This document shows, one piece after another, positions 18,188 to 25,558 of a stretch of DNA of 64,000 bases. The stretch is taken from the NCBI GenBank assembly GCA_019637435.1, contig JAHBVO010000001.1:2170001-2234000 (forward strand). Reading direction: 5' to 3'. Both the position numbers and the translations under genes were made by a program. Numbering within the stretch: position 1 is the stretch's first letter; each line of letters opens with the position of its first letter. This DNA comes from Candidatus Obscuribacterales bacterium (GTDB lineage: Bacteria > Cyanobacteriota > Vampirovibrionia > Obscuribacterales > Obscuribacteraceae). Under the pieces are notes generated by a model. The model made no database searches. It was not told where the DNA came from and worked only from the letters and a program-made list of their open reading frames with translations.

Positions 18188-18589
18188 TCAGCCATCGTCT
18201 CGTCTCAGAAATTGTGCGCTGCTTGTTTCGCTCATTCTTGTGCAGGTTGCTTAAAATGGAGGGTTCTAACGATGTTACGCTTATTTCCGTCCATCCGGTT
18301 TTCAAGCCAACGCTTTGCAATGGCAATACTCTCTGCTGTTTTAGTATGAGCGACTAACTTCCAAAGGACTTCACCGGCGTTTTCCTCGGTTATGTGCTTG
18401 TCACACCATTCCTTAATGGTCTGTATTGCTTTCGACATAGCCACATTCTATTAAGGACTCGCATACTCTTCCGGCACTTTTATGATCTAAGTTTTTGCCA
18501 AGCCAGTTCCGAACTGACTCAATCTGATCGGAGGTCATCTCTCGAGCTATCACGGGGGCCTCATTCTCAGGTGATCGTCGACTTCTCAT
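18105..18589 (-). pseudogene. Helical-repeat protein broken over three reading frames
   Basis: Three overlapping frames on the minus strand (18589-18413, 18444-18232, 18326-18105) encode consecutive units of one roughly 35-residue repeat. The units centre on IESVRNWLGKNLDHKSAGRV, IKEWCDKHITEENAGEVLWK, IAIAKRWLENRMDGNKRNIV and ISETRRWLSENPCHEYSDYL. The shared pattern is a helix with Trp-Leu/Cys, a polar turn and a second Ala/Val/Leu helix. The register changes by the same step each time, and a third equal step leads into the helix-turn-helix frame at 17792-18187. A decayed gene is the simplest reading; assembly errors or a chain of overlapping small genes are alternatives. The family was not identified. 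Confidence 0.5.
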
Positions 18590-18803
18590 CACTGCTAATT
18601 AAAGTTGGAGCCGGTAATGACAGAATTCATTCTAAGTCCAGCTTAGCAGATGGATCCGAACCAGGCGGTTTTGTCGAGAGGACGATTCTGAGGAAAAGAG
18701 AGTTGACGTCTGCTGTTTAGCTTGTCAGCTACTGTTCGATACCTTTTATAATCAGAGCGATCTTATATAATTCTGGCATCCTTCAATTTGAGTGTCAGGA
18801 AGT

Positions 18804-19430
18804 ATGGCTCGTGTGGTTCGCATCATATTAATCGCTTTGGTTGCCCTGGCGGTTCTCGCAGGCGGCGGGTTTTGGTACTGGACTACGACGCCGGCATATT
18901 CGCTCGAGCAGATCCGAGACGCTGTTCGCGACCATAACCTTTCCAAGTTTCAGATGTACTTTAGCGTTGATGAAGTCGCGGAATCGATGGTGAAAGATCT
19001 GCTCGCTTCGCCTGGACGAAAAACGCTGGGCGGTGAAATGCTGGAGAGAATTTTGTCTAGTGGAATGGTGAGCCAGGCAACTGTTCAACACGAAGTTGCT
19101 TCTAGTATCGCCGGCGATATCAAGACTTTGGTGGACACGGGAAGCTTCGCTCAGCCGTCTGGAAGTAATTTTGATAAAGCCTCTATGGGGACGCTCGATC
19201 AGCGACTAGGGATCAAGACGATTTCCCTAACAAAGGTTCAGGATATTAAGGTAGAGGGCAGCACTGCTACGGTAACTATGCTCTTGCATAGTGGAAAATT
19301 CGACACAGATCTTCCACTCATAGGAGAGATGCAAAATAAGGATGGATACTGGCAGGCGACGCGTATCCTGAACAGTGCTGAGGTGTTTGGCAAGCTGTTT
19401 GAACTTGAGAGCGCGAAAGCGAGCGAATAG
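18804..19430 (+). CDS. Membrane-anchored DUF2939-like protein
   Basis: From the ATG at 18804 (AGGA four bases upstream) the protein has an N-terminal membrane anchor (IILIALVALAVLAGGGFWYW). It is followed by TTPAYSLEQIRDAVRDHNLSKFQMYFSVDEV, the layout typical of DUF2939, where an N-terminal helix pair precedes a small alpha/beta domain. The C-terminal part (TVTMLLHSGKFDTDLPLI, GYWQATRILN) suggests an NTF2-like or SnoaL-like beta-sheet ending. About 208 residues. It probably sits at the periplasmic face of the inner membrane. Function unknown. Confidence 0.65.
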   Translation: MARVVRIILIALVALAVLAGGGFWYWTTTPAYSLEQIRDAVRDHNLSKFQMYFSVDEVAESMVKDLLASPGRKTLGGEMLERILSSGMVSQATVQHEVASSIAGDIKTLVDTGSFAQPSGSNFDKASMGTLDQRLGIKTISLTKVQDIKVEGSTATVTMLLHSGKFDTDLPLIGEMQNKDGYWQATRILNSAEVFGKLFELESAKASE

Positions 19431-19479
19431 GAATTGGTTAGTGTTTCTATTGCCAAGTTAAGTGCCTGCACTTATCGAG

Positions 19480-20121
19480 TTAGTGAGCCGCAAGTTCTTT
19501 GAGAGTCTCGACCAGCCTATTTGCTTTGAGAACGTGCACACCATCTATGGTGCGCTGCGATAATTCCAGTCGAGCTCGGGTAAATGCGAGAATAGGAACG
19601 ACCTTCCCGCAATGCCTTTGCGAGCTGATGATACCTGCTTGTCGCAGAATTGCAGCTATCAGGTCACGTTCTAGTTCTTTGTCGCTTCGTGTTAGCCTGC
19701 CATCTCTGTCAGAAATCACGCCGCTATGAGATTTTACGTCGACTGCGAAGACTTTCTGATTTGGAGAAGTGACTAAGAAGTCGATGTCCCCTTCGCGCGG
19801 TAGTAAAACATTTTTCTCAATCGACCAACCCTGACCTATCAGCGCCGAAAGCATCTCACCGACACGATCTTCGGCTTCTCCTCCTTTCTCCGCACGTAGC
19901 GCCGCTTCCGTGGCACCTTTGGATTCCAAAAACAGAAAACGCGCGGCCGCCAGAAAAATACAAACAAGCCAAAATGGGGTATGCGTACCGCCTGTTAGTA
20001 TCAACACCGCCGGGATAATGATTGACACGATCCACGCTGCGCGAAAAAGTTTCGCCTTTCGATGACGTAGGAGTGCAAGTTCCTTCGGACCGTTGTAGGG
20101 TCTCTTCATACGTGACTCCAT
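19480..20121 (-). CDS. Membrane protein with NERD (nuclease-related) domain
   Basis: 213 residues. Two hydrophobic helices near the N-terminus (AAWIVSIIIPAVLILTG and FWLVCIFLAAARFLFL) are followed by a NERD-type domain. Visible core motifs are GGEAEDRVGEMLSAL, then REGDIDFLVTSPNQKVFAVDVKSHSG, which matches the D/E-x-K restriction-like core (D of DIDF, D and K of VDVKSH). A second conserved stretch is RQAGIISS. NERD proteins are suspected to process DNA but most are uncharacterised. The gene is divergent from the rsgA leader region. Confidence 0.8.
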   Translation of the reverse strand: MESRMKRPYNGPKELALLRHRKAKLFRAAWIVSIIIPAVLILTGGTHTPFWLVCIFLAAARFLFLESKGATEAALRAEKGGEAEDRVGEMLSALIGQGWSIEKNVLLPREGDIDFLVTSPNQKVFAVDVKSHSGVISDRDGRLTRSDKELERDLIAAILRQAGIISSQRHCGKVVPILAFTRARLELSQRTIDGVHVLKANRLVETLKELAAH

Positions 20122-20190
20122 TCGCTATCACTCATGGCTTCGATTGACATTTTACGCGAGCCATCCGTAAAAATAAACGAGTACGCGGTC

Positions 20191-20282
20191 CACCTCCATT
20201 GTTTCAAACTACCTGGCAGTAGCTTGACTGGTAGGAGCACCTGGGTTAGAGTGAGGTAAATACGGTTAATGCAATGGAGGTG
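20191..20282 (+). promoter_or_regulatory. Inverted repeat that can mask a ribosome-binding site in the rsgA leader
   Basis: CACCTCCATTG at 20191-20201 is perfectly complementary to CAATGGAGGTG at 20272-20282. The right arm contains the Shine-Dalgarno sequence (GGAGG) of the small frame at 20286. Between the arms, CTACC/GGTAG can form an inner stem. Pairing would hide the ribosome-binding site, an arrangement typical of translational switches. That it is transcribed as one RNA is an assumption. Confidence 0.45.
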
Positions 20283-20285
20283 CAC

Positions 20286-20351
20286 ATGAAAGAGATTGTC
20301 TCGCTGAGCGGAAGCTTTCCCGTCGTGCGCGCTTCATTCGCTCGTAACTGA
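20286..20351 (+). CDS. Putative 21-residue leader peptide upstream of rsgA
   Basis: ATG with a strong GGAGG five bases upstream opens a frame of 21 codons: MKEIVSLSGSFPVVRASFAR then N and TGA. It lies 200 bases before rsgA in an otherwise gene-free stretch. Its CCGTCGT can pair with ACGACGG just after the stop codon (near 20376), and another hairpin (CGCACC/GGTGCG at 20454-20471) follows. The arrangement resembles a leader-peptide-controlled 5' UTR, but a real small protein is equally possible. Not a recognised peptide. Confidence 0.4.
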   Translation: MKEIVSLSGSFPVVRASFARN

Positions 20352-20551
20352 TTTAAGTTTTTGAATTGAATCACCAACGACGGCACACGTCCTTGTTTTG
20401 CTGCGCATATCGCCGGCAGGACCAAGGAACCTTGAGACTGTTGCTATTTCTTGCGCACCGCAAATGGTGCGGGGATTTAGAACGTTTTCGCTCGCCTATT
20501 TCAAGCTAGTAGATCCACTTTAACTTAAAACAACCAAGGACCAAACCGACA

Positions 20552-21562
20552 ATGATTCCAGAAAATTTTAAAGCGCTTGTGAAAGCGCCGCTCGTCTGCG
20601 CGCGCGTAGTCGCGCAGAATCGTGATTCCTACCAAATCACTTCTGAGGACGGAGAAGTCAGGGCCGAAATCGCCGGCGTTATGCGTTACAAAAATGAAGA
20701 AACAACTGAACTTCCAGTCGTCGGAGATTTCGTTGCGGCTGAAATATTTGATGGTTTTGCAATCATCAAATCTGTATTGCCTCGCGCTAATTTATTCTCG
20801 CGTCGAGGAGTATTTCGTTCTCATTCGATGCAGCCTATTGCGGCTAACATAGACCGGCTCTTCCTTGTGATGGCTGTTAATGGCGACTTCAGTAGGCGCC
20901 GACTGGAACGCTATATGGTGGCAGCCACTGCATATGGTGTTCCATGCGCGGTCTTGTTGAACAAAATCGATCTCGCAAACGATCCGCAAAGCTTCCTCGA
21001 CGAAGCGCATTCGATTTCAGGAGAGCTGCCGGTTCTTGCCGTCTCCGCTTTGAATGAGATTGGTCTGGATGCGTTTCGACCGTATATGGGTAAGGAGAAA
21101 ACAATTGCCTTTGTTGGCTCATCAGGGGTTGGCAAATCAACTCTGATAAACCGGTTGCTTAATCAAGATCTGCATGCGGTAAGCGGCGTTCGTGAGAAGG
21201 ATGACAGAGGAAAACACACGACAACCCGACGATGCATGGTCTATCTCTCTGATGGTACCGCAGTGATCGACACGCCAGGGATGCGTGAGTTTGGTCTTGC
21301 AGACGCAGGTGTCGGCGTCGAGAAGACGTTCTCTGATGTTTCCGATCTGGCAAATGAGTGTCGTTTTCGTGATTGCAAACACGATACCGAACCCGGATGT
21401 GCGGTGCGTGGCACCGTTGACGATTCTCGCTTGCACAGCTGGCGAAAGTTAGAACGTGAAGCTGCCTTTGAAGCACGAAAAACTGACCGACTGCTCGCAG
21501 AATCGGAGCGTAAGAAATGGCGTGCGATTCACAAGGAGGCTAAGCGGCGGCAGCGCTACTAG
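20552..21562 (+). CDS. rsgA: Ribosome small-subunit-dependent GTPase RsgA (YjeQ)
   Basis: Late 30S subunit assembly GTPase of 336 residues. Domains in order: N-terminal OB-fold (VCARVVAQNRDSYQITSEDG onwards), then a circularly permuted GTPase with G4 (LNKIDLA) before G1 (GSSGVGKSTLIN) and G3 (DTPGMREFG), and a C-terminal zinc-binding motif (NECRFRDCKHDTEPGCAV). The threonine-rich switch (DDRGKHTTTRR) is present. The ATG at 20552 begins directly at the OB-fold. It is preceded by a 430-base region with a possible structured leader and small frame. Confidence 0.95.
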   Translation: MIPENFKALVKAPLVCARVVAQNRDSYQITSEDGEVRAEIAGVMRYKNEETTELPVVGDFVAAEIFDGFAIIKSVLPRANLFSRRGVFRSHSMQPIAANIDRLFLVMAVNGDFSRRRLERYMVAATAYGVPCAVLLNKIDLANDPQSFLDEAHSISGELPVLAVSALNEIGLDAFRPYMGKEKTIAFVGSSGVGKSTLINRLLNQDLHAVSGVREKDDRGKHTTTRRCMVYLSDGTAVIDTPGMREFGLADAGVGVEKTFSDVSDLANECRFRDCKHDTEPGCAVRGTVDDSRLHSWRKLEREAAFEARKTDRLLAESERKKWRAIHKEAKRRQRY

Positions 21563-21605
21563 ATGTCTCTGGTATCACGAATGGGAACTGCATTGTCTGC
21601 CGAGG

Positions 21606-23360
21606 TCAATGTTTTGACGCAACAGCGACCTCGGTAGGTGCTGCTTCCGTTTCGACTTTCCCTGTAGCTGCCTTCCATGTCAGGAAACCGCCCGCAAGGT
21701 TTTTCGCTTTGAAGCCTTTTTGTGATAAGAGACGATAAGCCATATATGAACGCTGACCGCTCTGGCAGTATGTGACGACTTTTTTGCCGGGAGGCACGTC
21801 TGCGATTCGCTCTCTCAGATCCGGAAGCGGGATGTGGACGCTGTTCGGAATGTAACCCAGCTTGCGCTCAGCGCTGGTTCTTACGTCGATGATACAGATG
21901 TCGTCGCATTCTAATTCTTCGTCGAGATCTGACCAGCTTTCTTGCGTGTTCAAGCCATCGAGTATGTTTGTTCCAACCATGCCGGCCAAATTGATCGGAT
22001 CTTTGGCTGATCCGAATGGAGGTGCGTATGCGAGTTCCAGCTCTGCGAGATCTCGAATAGTCAATCCTGCCTTCATCGCGGTTGCAATTACGTCAATGCG
22101 TTTGTCCGCGCCGTTTTTGCCGACGACCTGCGCACCAAGAAGCTTGCCGGTTTCGCGATGAAACATCACTTTCATGTCGAGGCGTTCCGCGCCCGGGTAG
22201 TATCCCGCGTGGTGGCTTGGATGAATGAATACGGTTTCGTACGGAATCTTGTCGTCTTTCAACGTTTGTTCATTTAAACCGACCGACGCTGCTGCGAGTT
22301 CAAAGACTCTCAAAATGGCAGTACCTATGGTGCCGTCGTATGTGCGAGTGTTGCCAAAAATATTGTCCGCTACGATTCGTCCCTGTCGGTTCGCGGGACC
22401 GCCAAGAGCAATCAACGTCCATGCGTTGTTAGTTGGATGTTTGACTTCGATTGCGTCACCCACTGCCCAGATATGTGGGGTACTCGTCTGCAAATGCGCG
22501 TTGACGCGGATACCTCCTCTTTTGCCGATCTCTATGCCGGCGTCATGAGCAAGTTTCGTTTCAGGTCTGACTCCCAGCCCCAGGATGACCAGGTCTGCTG
22601 GTACTGGTGAATTTTCGCCGGCCTGCACCCAGCAGGATTTTGGTGCCGGGTAGATGCAGCTAATTTTGTGCGGTTCAACAAATTCCGATATTGGCGAACC
22701 GAGGATTAGTTGAATGCCATGCTCTCGCAGCTCGGCATGAACCAGCTCCGCCATTTCAGGGTCGACAGGAGTAAGGACCTGTTTCTTACCATCAATGATG
22801 GTGACATTGAGCCCAAGATTTCTTAGTTGTTCTGCTGTTTCAAGTCCAATAAAACCGCCGCCGGCAACGACAACGTCCTTCGGTTTATGTTGTTTGATCC
22901 AGGCTTCGATCATTTCTATATCGTGTATGCTTCGGACCGAAAAAATTCCGGGACGATCGATTCCAGGAATCGGAGGTTTAATTGGAGCCGCACCAACCGC
23001 CAGGATCAGCTCGTCATAGCTCTCTTCATAATGGCGCCCTGATGCTAGATCTCTTACGGAAACTTTTTTCGCTTTTGGATCTATTGAAACGACTTCGCTG
23101 TTTGCTCTAATATCGAGCTTTAGTTTTTTTCTCAGGTCAGGTTCTTTAACCACGAGCAGCTTATCTTTTGATTTGATTTCACCGCCTAATAGATAAGGCA
23201 AACCGCAATTCGCATAGGAAACATATTCTCCTCTCTCAAACACTACGATTTCGGCTTGTTCCGAAAGGCGGCGTGCCCTTGCCGCGGCGCTCATGCCTCC
23301 TGCGACTCCACCTACTATAACGATTTTTGTTGCCTGTTCGGCGAAGCTGTGACTGTTCAT
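21606..23360 (-). CDS. CoA-disulfide reductase/NADH:persulfide reductase-like flavoprotein with C-terminal rhodanese
   Basis: FAD-dependent reductase of 584 residues fused to a sulfurtransferase (CoADR-RHD). The N-terminal FAD motif is IVGGVAGGMSAAARARR. The single redox cysteine is C52 in SYANCGLPYLLGG, which distinguishes CoA-disulfide/persulfide reductases from two-cysteine disulfide reductases. An NAD motif follows (VVAGGGFIGLETAEQL), then the dimerisation domain with conserved Tyr/His (YETVFIHPSHHAGYYPGA). A rhodanese domain ends the protein, with C532 in VTYCQSGQRS. Members reduce CoA- or glutathione-bound persulfides. Expression is likely from the promoter at 23395-23423, which carries the shared sulfur-regulon element. 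Confidence 0.9.
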   Translation of the reverse strand: MNSHSFAEQATKIVIVGGVAGGMSAAARARRLSEQAEIVVFERGEYVSYANCGLPYLLGGEIKSKDKLLVVKEPDLRKKLKLDIRANSEVVSIDPKAKKVSVRDLASGRHYEESYDELILAVGAAPIKPPIPGIDRPGIFSVRSIHDIEMIEAWIKQHKPKDVVVAGGGFIGLETAEQLRNLGLNVTIIDGKKQVLTPVDPEMAELVHAELREHGIQLILGSPISEFVEPHKISCIYPAPKSCWVQAGENSPVPADLVILGLGVRPETKLAHDAGIEIGKRGGIRVNAHLQTSTPHIWAVGDAIEVKHPTNNAWTLIALGGPANRQGRIVADNIFGNTRTYDGTIGTAILRVFELAAASVGLNEQTLKDDKIPYETVFIHPSHHAGYYPGAERLDMKVMFHRETGKLLGAQVVGKNGADKRIDVIATAMKAGLTIRDLAELELAYAPPFGSAKDPINLAGMVGTNILDGLNTQESWSDLDEELECDDICIIDVRTSAERKLGYIPNSVHIPLPDLRERIADVPPGKKVVTYCQSGQRSYMAYRLLSQKGFKAKNLAGGFLTWKAATGKVETEAAPTEVAVASKH

Positions 23361-23394
23361 TATTTAGCTCCGTTTCTAACCACTCACTTATTCT

Positions 23395-23423
23395 AGTATA
23401 TCGTCGATTAGTTATATAGCGAA
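23395..23423 (-). promoter_or_regulatory. Promoter with sulfur-regulon operator (CoA-disulfide reductase)
   Basis: On the minus strand: -35 TTCGCT, a 17-base spacer ATATAACTAATCGACGA, -10 TATACT. The spacer and flanks match those at 24131-24159 and 29303-29331. The core (23397-23419 on the plus strand) has TATAT and ATATA half-sites 12 bases apart. The predicted transcript starts about 28 bases before the ATG, which has GGAG upstream. Confidence 0.7.
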
Positions 23424-23543
23424 CGAGTCTAAAGATTGATTTTTTGTTTCAATGAATCGTTTCGGTCTGTTTCTAACGGGTGCTACTTGTCTACGTAGCG
23501 ATGCCGAATTTTCCGGATTGCGTCATAGCCACATAGACAAGGC

Positions 23544-23688
23544 GCCGAAAAGCGGTCAGTTGCGTGCTGTACGAGGGCGGTGGGATGGGAGCCGAAAAGC
23601 GGTAAGCTGCGTGTGCTGCGCGAGGGCGGTGGGATGGTAAACGAAAAGCGCGCAACTGTCTGCTGCGCGCGGGATTCTTTTGAGATGG
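23544..23688. repeat. Three imperfect 47-50-bp tandem repeats
   Basis: Units start at 23544, 23591 and 23639. Units 1 and 2 begin GCCGAAAAGCGGT and end GAGGGCGGTGGGATGG. Unit 3 is more divergent (AACGAAAAGCGCGC) and contains a 7-bp hairpin GCGCGCA/TGCGCGC. They lie between the reductase promoter and the ArsR gene and do not look coding. Confidence 0.6.
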
Positions 23689-23711
23689 AACGGTTCGTCT
23701 AGTTTTGGTTT

Positions 23712-24074
23712 TTATTGCGAGAAGTGTCTTTGTGCCGCGGCAAAACGTTTTGAAAGCGAGCCGCACACAAGGTCGCACAATTGATAGATCGTCATGTCGG
23801 CTACTGAATAATAAACATACAGACCCTGTTTGCGCCTGTTCAAAATACCCTGTTCCGAGAGGATCGACAGGTGTTTACTGATATTGGCCTGGCTCATTCC
23901 GGTGAGTTCACAGAGTTCTTGAACCGAGTGCTCGCCATCCATTAAATGCTGCAGAAGCTCCAATCTGGTGGCGTCGCCAAGAGCTCGAAATCGAGCAGCG
24001 ACAATCTCTAGAGCCTCTTTCGGCAATTGCTGCTTTTTCATGCTGGCTGGTCTGACGCTTTTCTTCGAAGCCAT
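23712..24074 (-). CDS. ArsR-family transcriptional repressor, candidate persulfide sensor
   Basis: 120-residue winged-helix regulator: FRALGDATRLELLQHLMDGE, recognition helix SQANISKHLSILSEQGIL, and wing NRRKQGLYVYYSV. Three cysteines: C55 in VQELCELTG (helix alpha-3) and C100/C104 in YQLCDLVCG (alpha-5). A dithiol between these helices could respond to persulfides, as in SqrR/BigR, although C55 is not at the position I recall for the SqrR/BigR N-terminal cysteine; C55 falls where metal-sensing ArsR proteins have the first Cys of ELCVC. GGAGGGAG precedes the ATG. It is divergent from the sulfur operon and is the best candidate to bind the repeated 23-bp element. Sensing chemistry is inferred from context. 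Confidence 0.85.
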   Translation of the reverse strand: MASKKSVRPASMKKQQLPKEALEIVAARFRALGDATRLELLQHLMDGEHSVQELCELTGMSQANISKHLSILSEQGILNRRKQGLYVYYSVADMTIYQLCDLVCGSLSKRFAAAQRHFSQ

Positions 24075-24101
24075 TCGACTCCCTCCACTTTTCTAATATT
24101 A

Positions 24102-24130
24102 AGGATATCAATGCACCGTCGTTTCGTCAA
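24102..24130 (-). promoter_or_regulatory. Promoter of the arsR-type regulator
   Basis: On the minus strand: -35 TTGACG (24130-24125), 17-base spacer, -10 TATCCT (24107-24102). The -35 box directly abuts the -35 box of the opposite promoter, so a protein bound to the operator on that side could affect both directions. Confidence 0.6.
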
Positions 24131-24159
24131 TTGACTATTCAACCAATTAACGATATAGT
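24131..24159 (+). promoter_or_regulatory. Promoter with sulfur-regulon operator (ygaP-tauE-cstB-sqr operon)
   Basis: -35 TTGACT, 17-base spacer ATTCAACCAATTAACGA, -10 TATAGT: a near-consensus sigma-70 promoter. The 23-bp element (24135-24157) fills the spacer and overlaps both boxes, so a bound repressor would block RNA polymerase. It matches the elements at 23397-23419 and 29305-29327 in the same orientation relative to the gene it precedes. The first gene follows about 25 bases after the predicted start site. Confidence 0.75.
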
Positions 24160-24190
24160 ATGTTTATCGGAACAGTTGGAGGTTTGTTAA

Positions 24191-24757
24191 ATGGCTACTG
24201 GAACTATTACGCGCTTGAGTCCGGCTGAGGTTTCAGCTTCTATCGCCAGCGGTGCTGGTGTTCAGATTGTGGATGTTCGGACTCCTCTGGAATTTGATGG
24301 CGAACACATAGAGCCTTCCAAAAATATTCCACTGGACGAGTTGTCCAGTCGTGGCTCTGAATTAAATAAGGATTCTACAATTATTTTAGTTTGCCGAAGT
24401 GGAATGCGCGCTTCTCGCGCGGCTGACCTTCTCGCATCATACGGAATGGAAATTGGTATTTTGGATGGTGGCGTCGTCGGGTGGAAACGTGCCGGTTTAG
24501 CTCTAAAGGAAGGCAAAAAGCGGATGCCCCTCGAGCGTCAGGTGCAGCTGACCATCGGCACAATACTGTTGTCCAGTGTGGCGGCCGGTTGGACCTTAAA
24601 TAAAGGATGGTTTATCGTTCCTGCATTTATCGGAGCTGGATTGACCTTTGCTGGTTTGACTGGAAATTGTGGTCTAGCAATGCTTTTGGCTAAAGCACCA
24701 TGGAACAAGCTCGAAAATTGTGAAACATCATCGAAGAAAAACAGTTGCTGCTCCTAG
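24191..24757 (+). CDS. Membrane-anchored rhodanese (YgaP-like)
   Basis: 188 residues: an N-terminal rhodanese domain (LSPAEVSASIASGAGVQIVD, VRTPLEFDGEHI) with active cysteine C68 in ILVCRSGMRAS, then two hydrophobic helices of the DUF2892 type (LTIGTILLSSVAAGWTL; FIGAGLTFAGLTGNCGLAML), ending in a Cys-rich tail (SSKKNSCCS). This is the organisation of E. coli YgaP, an inner-membrane sulfurtransferase whose rhodanese faces the cytoplasm. It is the first gene of the operon and has GGAGG upstream of the ATG. It probably moves sulfane sulfur at the membrane. Confidence 0.88.
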   Translation: MATGTITRLSPAEVSASIASGAGVQIVDVRTPLEFDGEHIEPSKNIPLDELSSRGSELNKDSTIILVCRSGMRASRAADLLASYGMEIGILDGGVVGWKRAGLALKEGKKRMPLERQVQLTIGTILLSSVAAGWTLNKGWFIVPAFIGAGLTFAGLTGNCGLAMLLAKAPWNKLENCETSSKKNSCCS

Positions 24758-24772
24758 CTGAGGTCTTTTGCG

Positions 24773-25528
24773 ATGCTGTTTTTCGGCGTGACATTGGGAC
24801 TGTTGACAGGGACTCTGTTGGGGCTCCTCGGAGGTGGCGGCAGCATTATCGCTGTTCCGATTATGGTCTACGTGTTAGGTTTCGATGCCAAAACAGCGAT
24901 TGCAACCAGTCTTGTAGTTGTTGGTGTCGCAAGCTTCCTTGCCGCGATAAGCCATTACCGCAGAGAATCTGTACTGATTCGGACAGCAATTTACTTTGGT
25001 GTTGCAGGTGCCTTGGGCAGTTTTTTCGGCGCGCTTATCGGCAAGCAAATTCCGAATGACGTGCAGTTGCTGCTGTTCTCAGTGGTGGCAGCACTGACCG
25101 GATATTTGATGATACGGCGTCGGTCGGAAACTTCCGATTCCGAAAGTAAAGATGCTCCGAAGAATGCAGGTGTGAAAGTATTCTTCGCAGGTTTCGGCTC
25201 AGGAATTCTAACCGGACTGCTGGGTGTTGGAGGCGGTTTCATTATAGTACCGGCCCTGACATTCGTGGTGGGTCTCTCTATTAGAGAGGCTGTTGGGACT
25301 TCGTTAGTTGTGATTGGTATGAACAGTCTCGTAGGTGCAGCGACCTATGCAGGCTTCATTCGTTGGGGCGGTAATGTAATGCCTTATGTTGTCGGAACCC
25401 TCGCTGCAGCTCCGATTGCGGGGCACTTCTCTCACTATGTTCGACAGAGAGAGTTGAAAACCGTCTTCGCAGTGACACTACTGGCAATATCAGCCTTCAT
25501 GTTCGTAAAGCAGATGGTTCACTTCTAA
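24773..25528 (+). CDS. TauE/SafE (TSUP) family sulfite/thiosulfate exporter
   Basis: 251-residue membrane protein with two related halves, each with the TSUP glycine motif: LGLLGGGGSIIAVPIMVYVLG and LLGVGGGFIIVPALTFVVG, each followed by an ATSL/GTSL stretch. About eight helices are expected. TSUP proteins move sulfite, thiosulfate or organosulfonates. In the cst operon of staphylococci the equivalent gene is beside the persulfide dioxygenase, as here. The gene starts 15 bases after ygaP's stop. The likely cargo is the sulfite or thiosulfate made by the next enzyme. Confidence 0.9.
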   Translation: MLFFGVTLGLLTGTLLGLLGGGGSIIAVPIMVYVLGFDAKTAIATSLVVVGVASFLAAISHYRRESVLIRTAIYFGVAGALGSFFGALIGKQIPNDVQLLLFSVVAALTGYLMIRRRSETSDSESKDAPKNAGVKVFFAGFGSGILTGLLGVGGGFIIVPALTFVVGLSIREAVGTSLVVIGMNSLVGAATYAGFIRWGGNVMPYVVGTLAAAPIAGHFSHYVRQRELKTVFAVTLLAISAFMFVKQMVHF

Positions 25529-25558
25529 AGTAACCTATTCAAATCAGAGGTACTCGAA

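Noticed and set aside
18023..18720. Two plus-strand frames opposite the broken repeat gene
   Set aside because: Low-quality composition; the minus strand carries recognisable repeat units and an HTH.
23544..23688. Repeats considered as a CRISPR array
   Set aside because: Units are contiguous and decaying, with no unique spacers and no cas genes.
23491..23778. 95-codon minus-strand frame over the tandem repeats
   Set aside because: Its Arg/Ala/Pro-rich product derives from the DNA repeats and it overlaps the ArsR gene; no ribosome-binding site.
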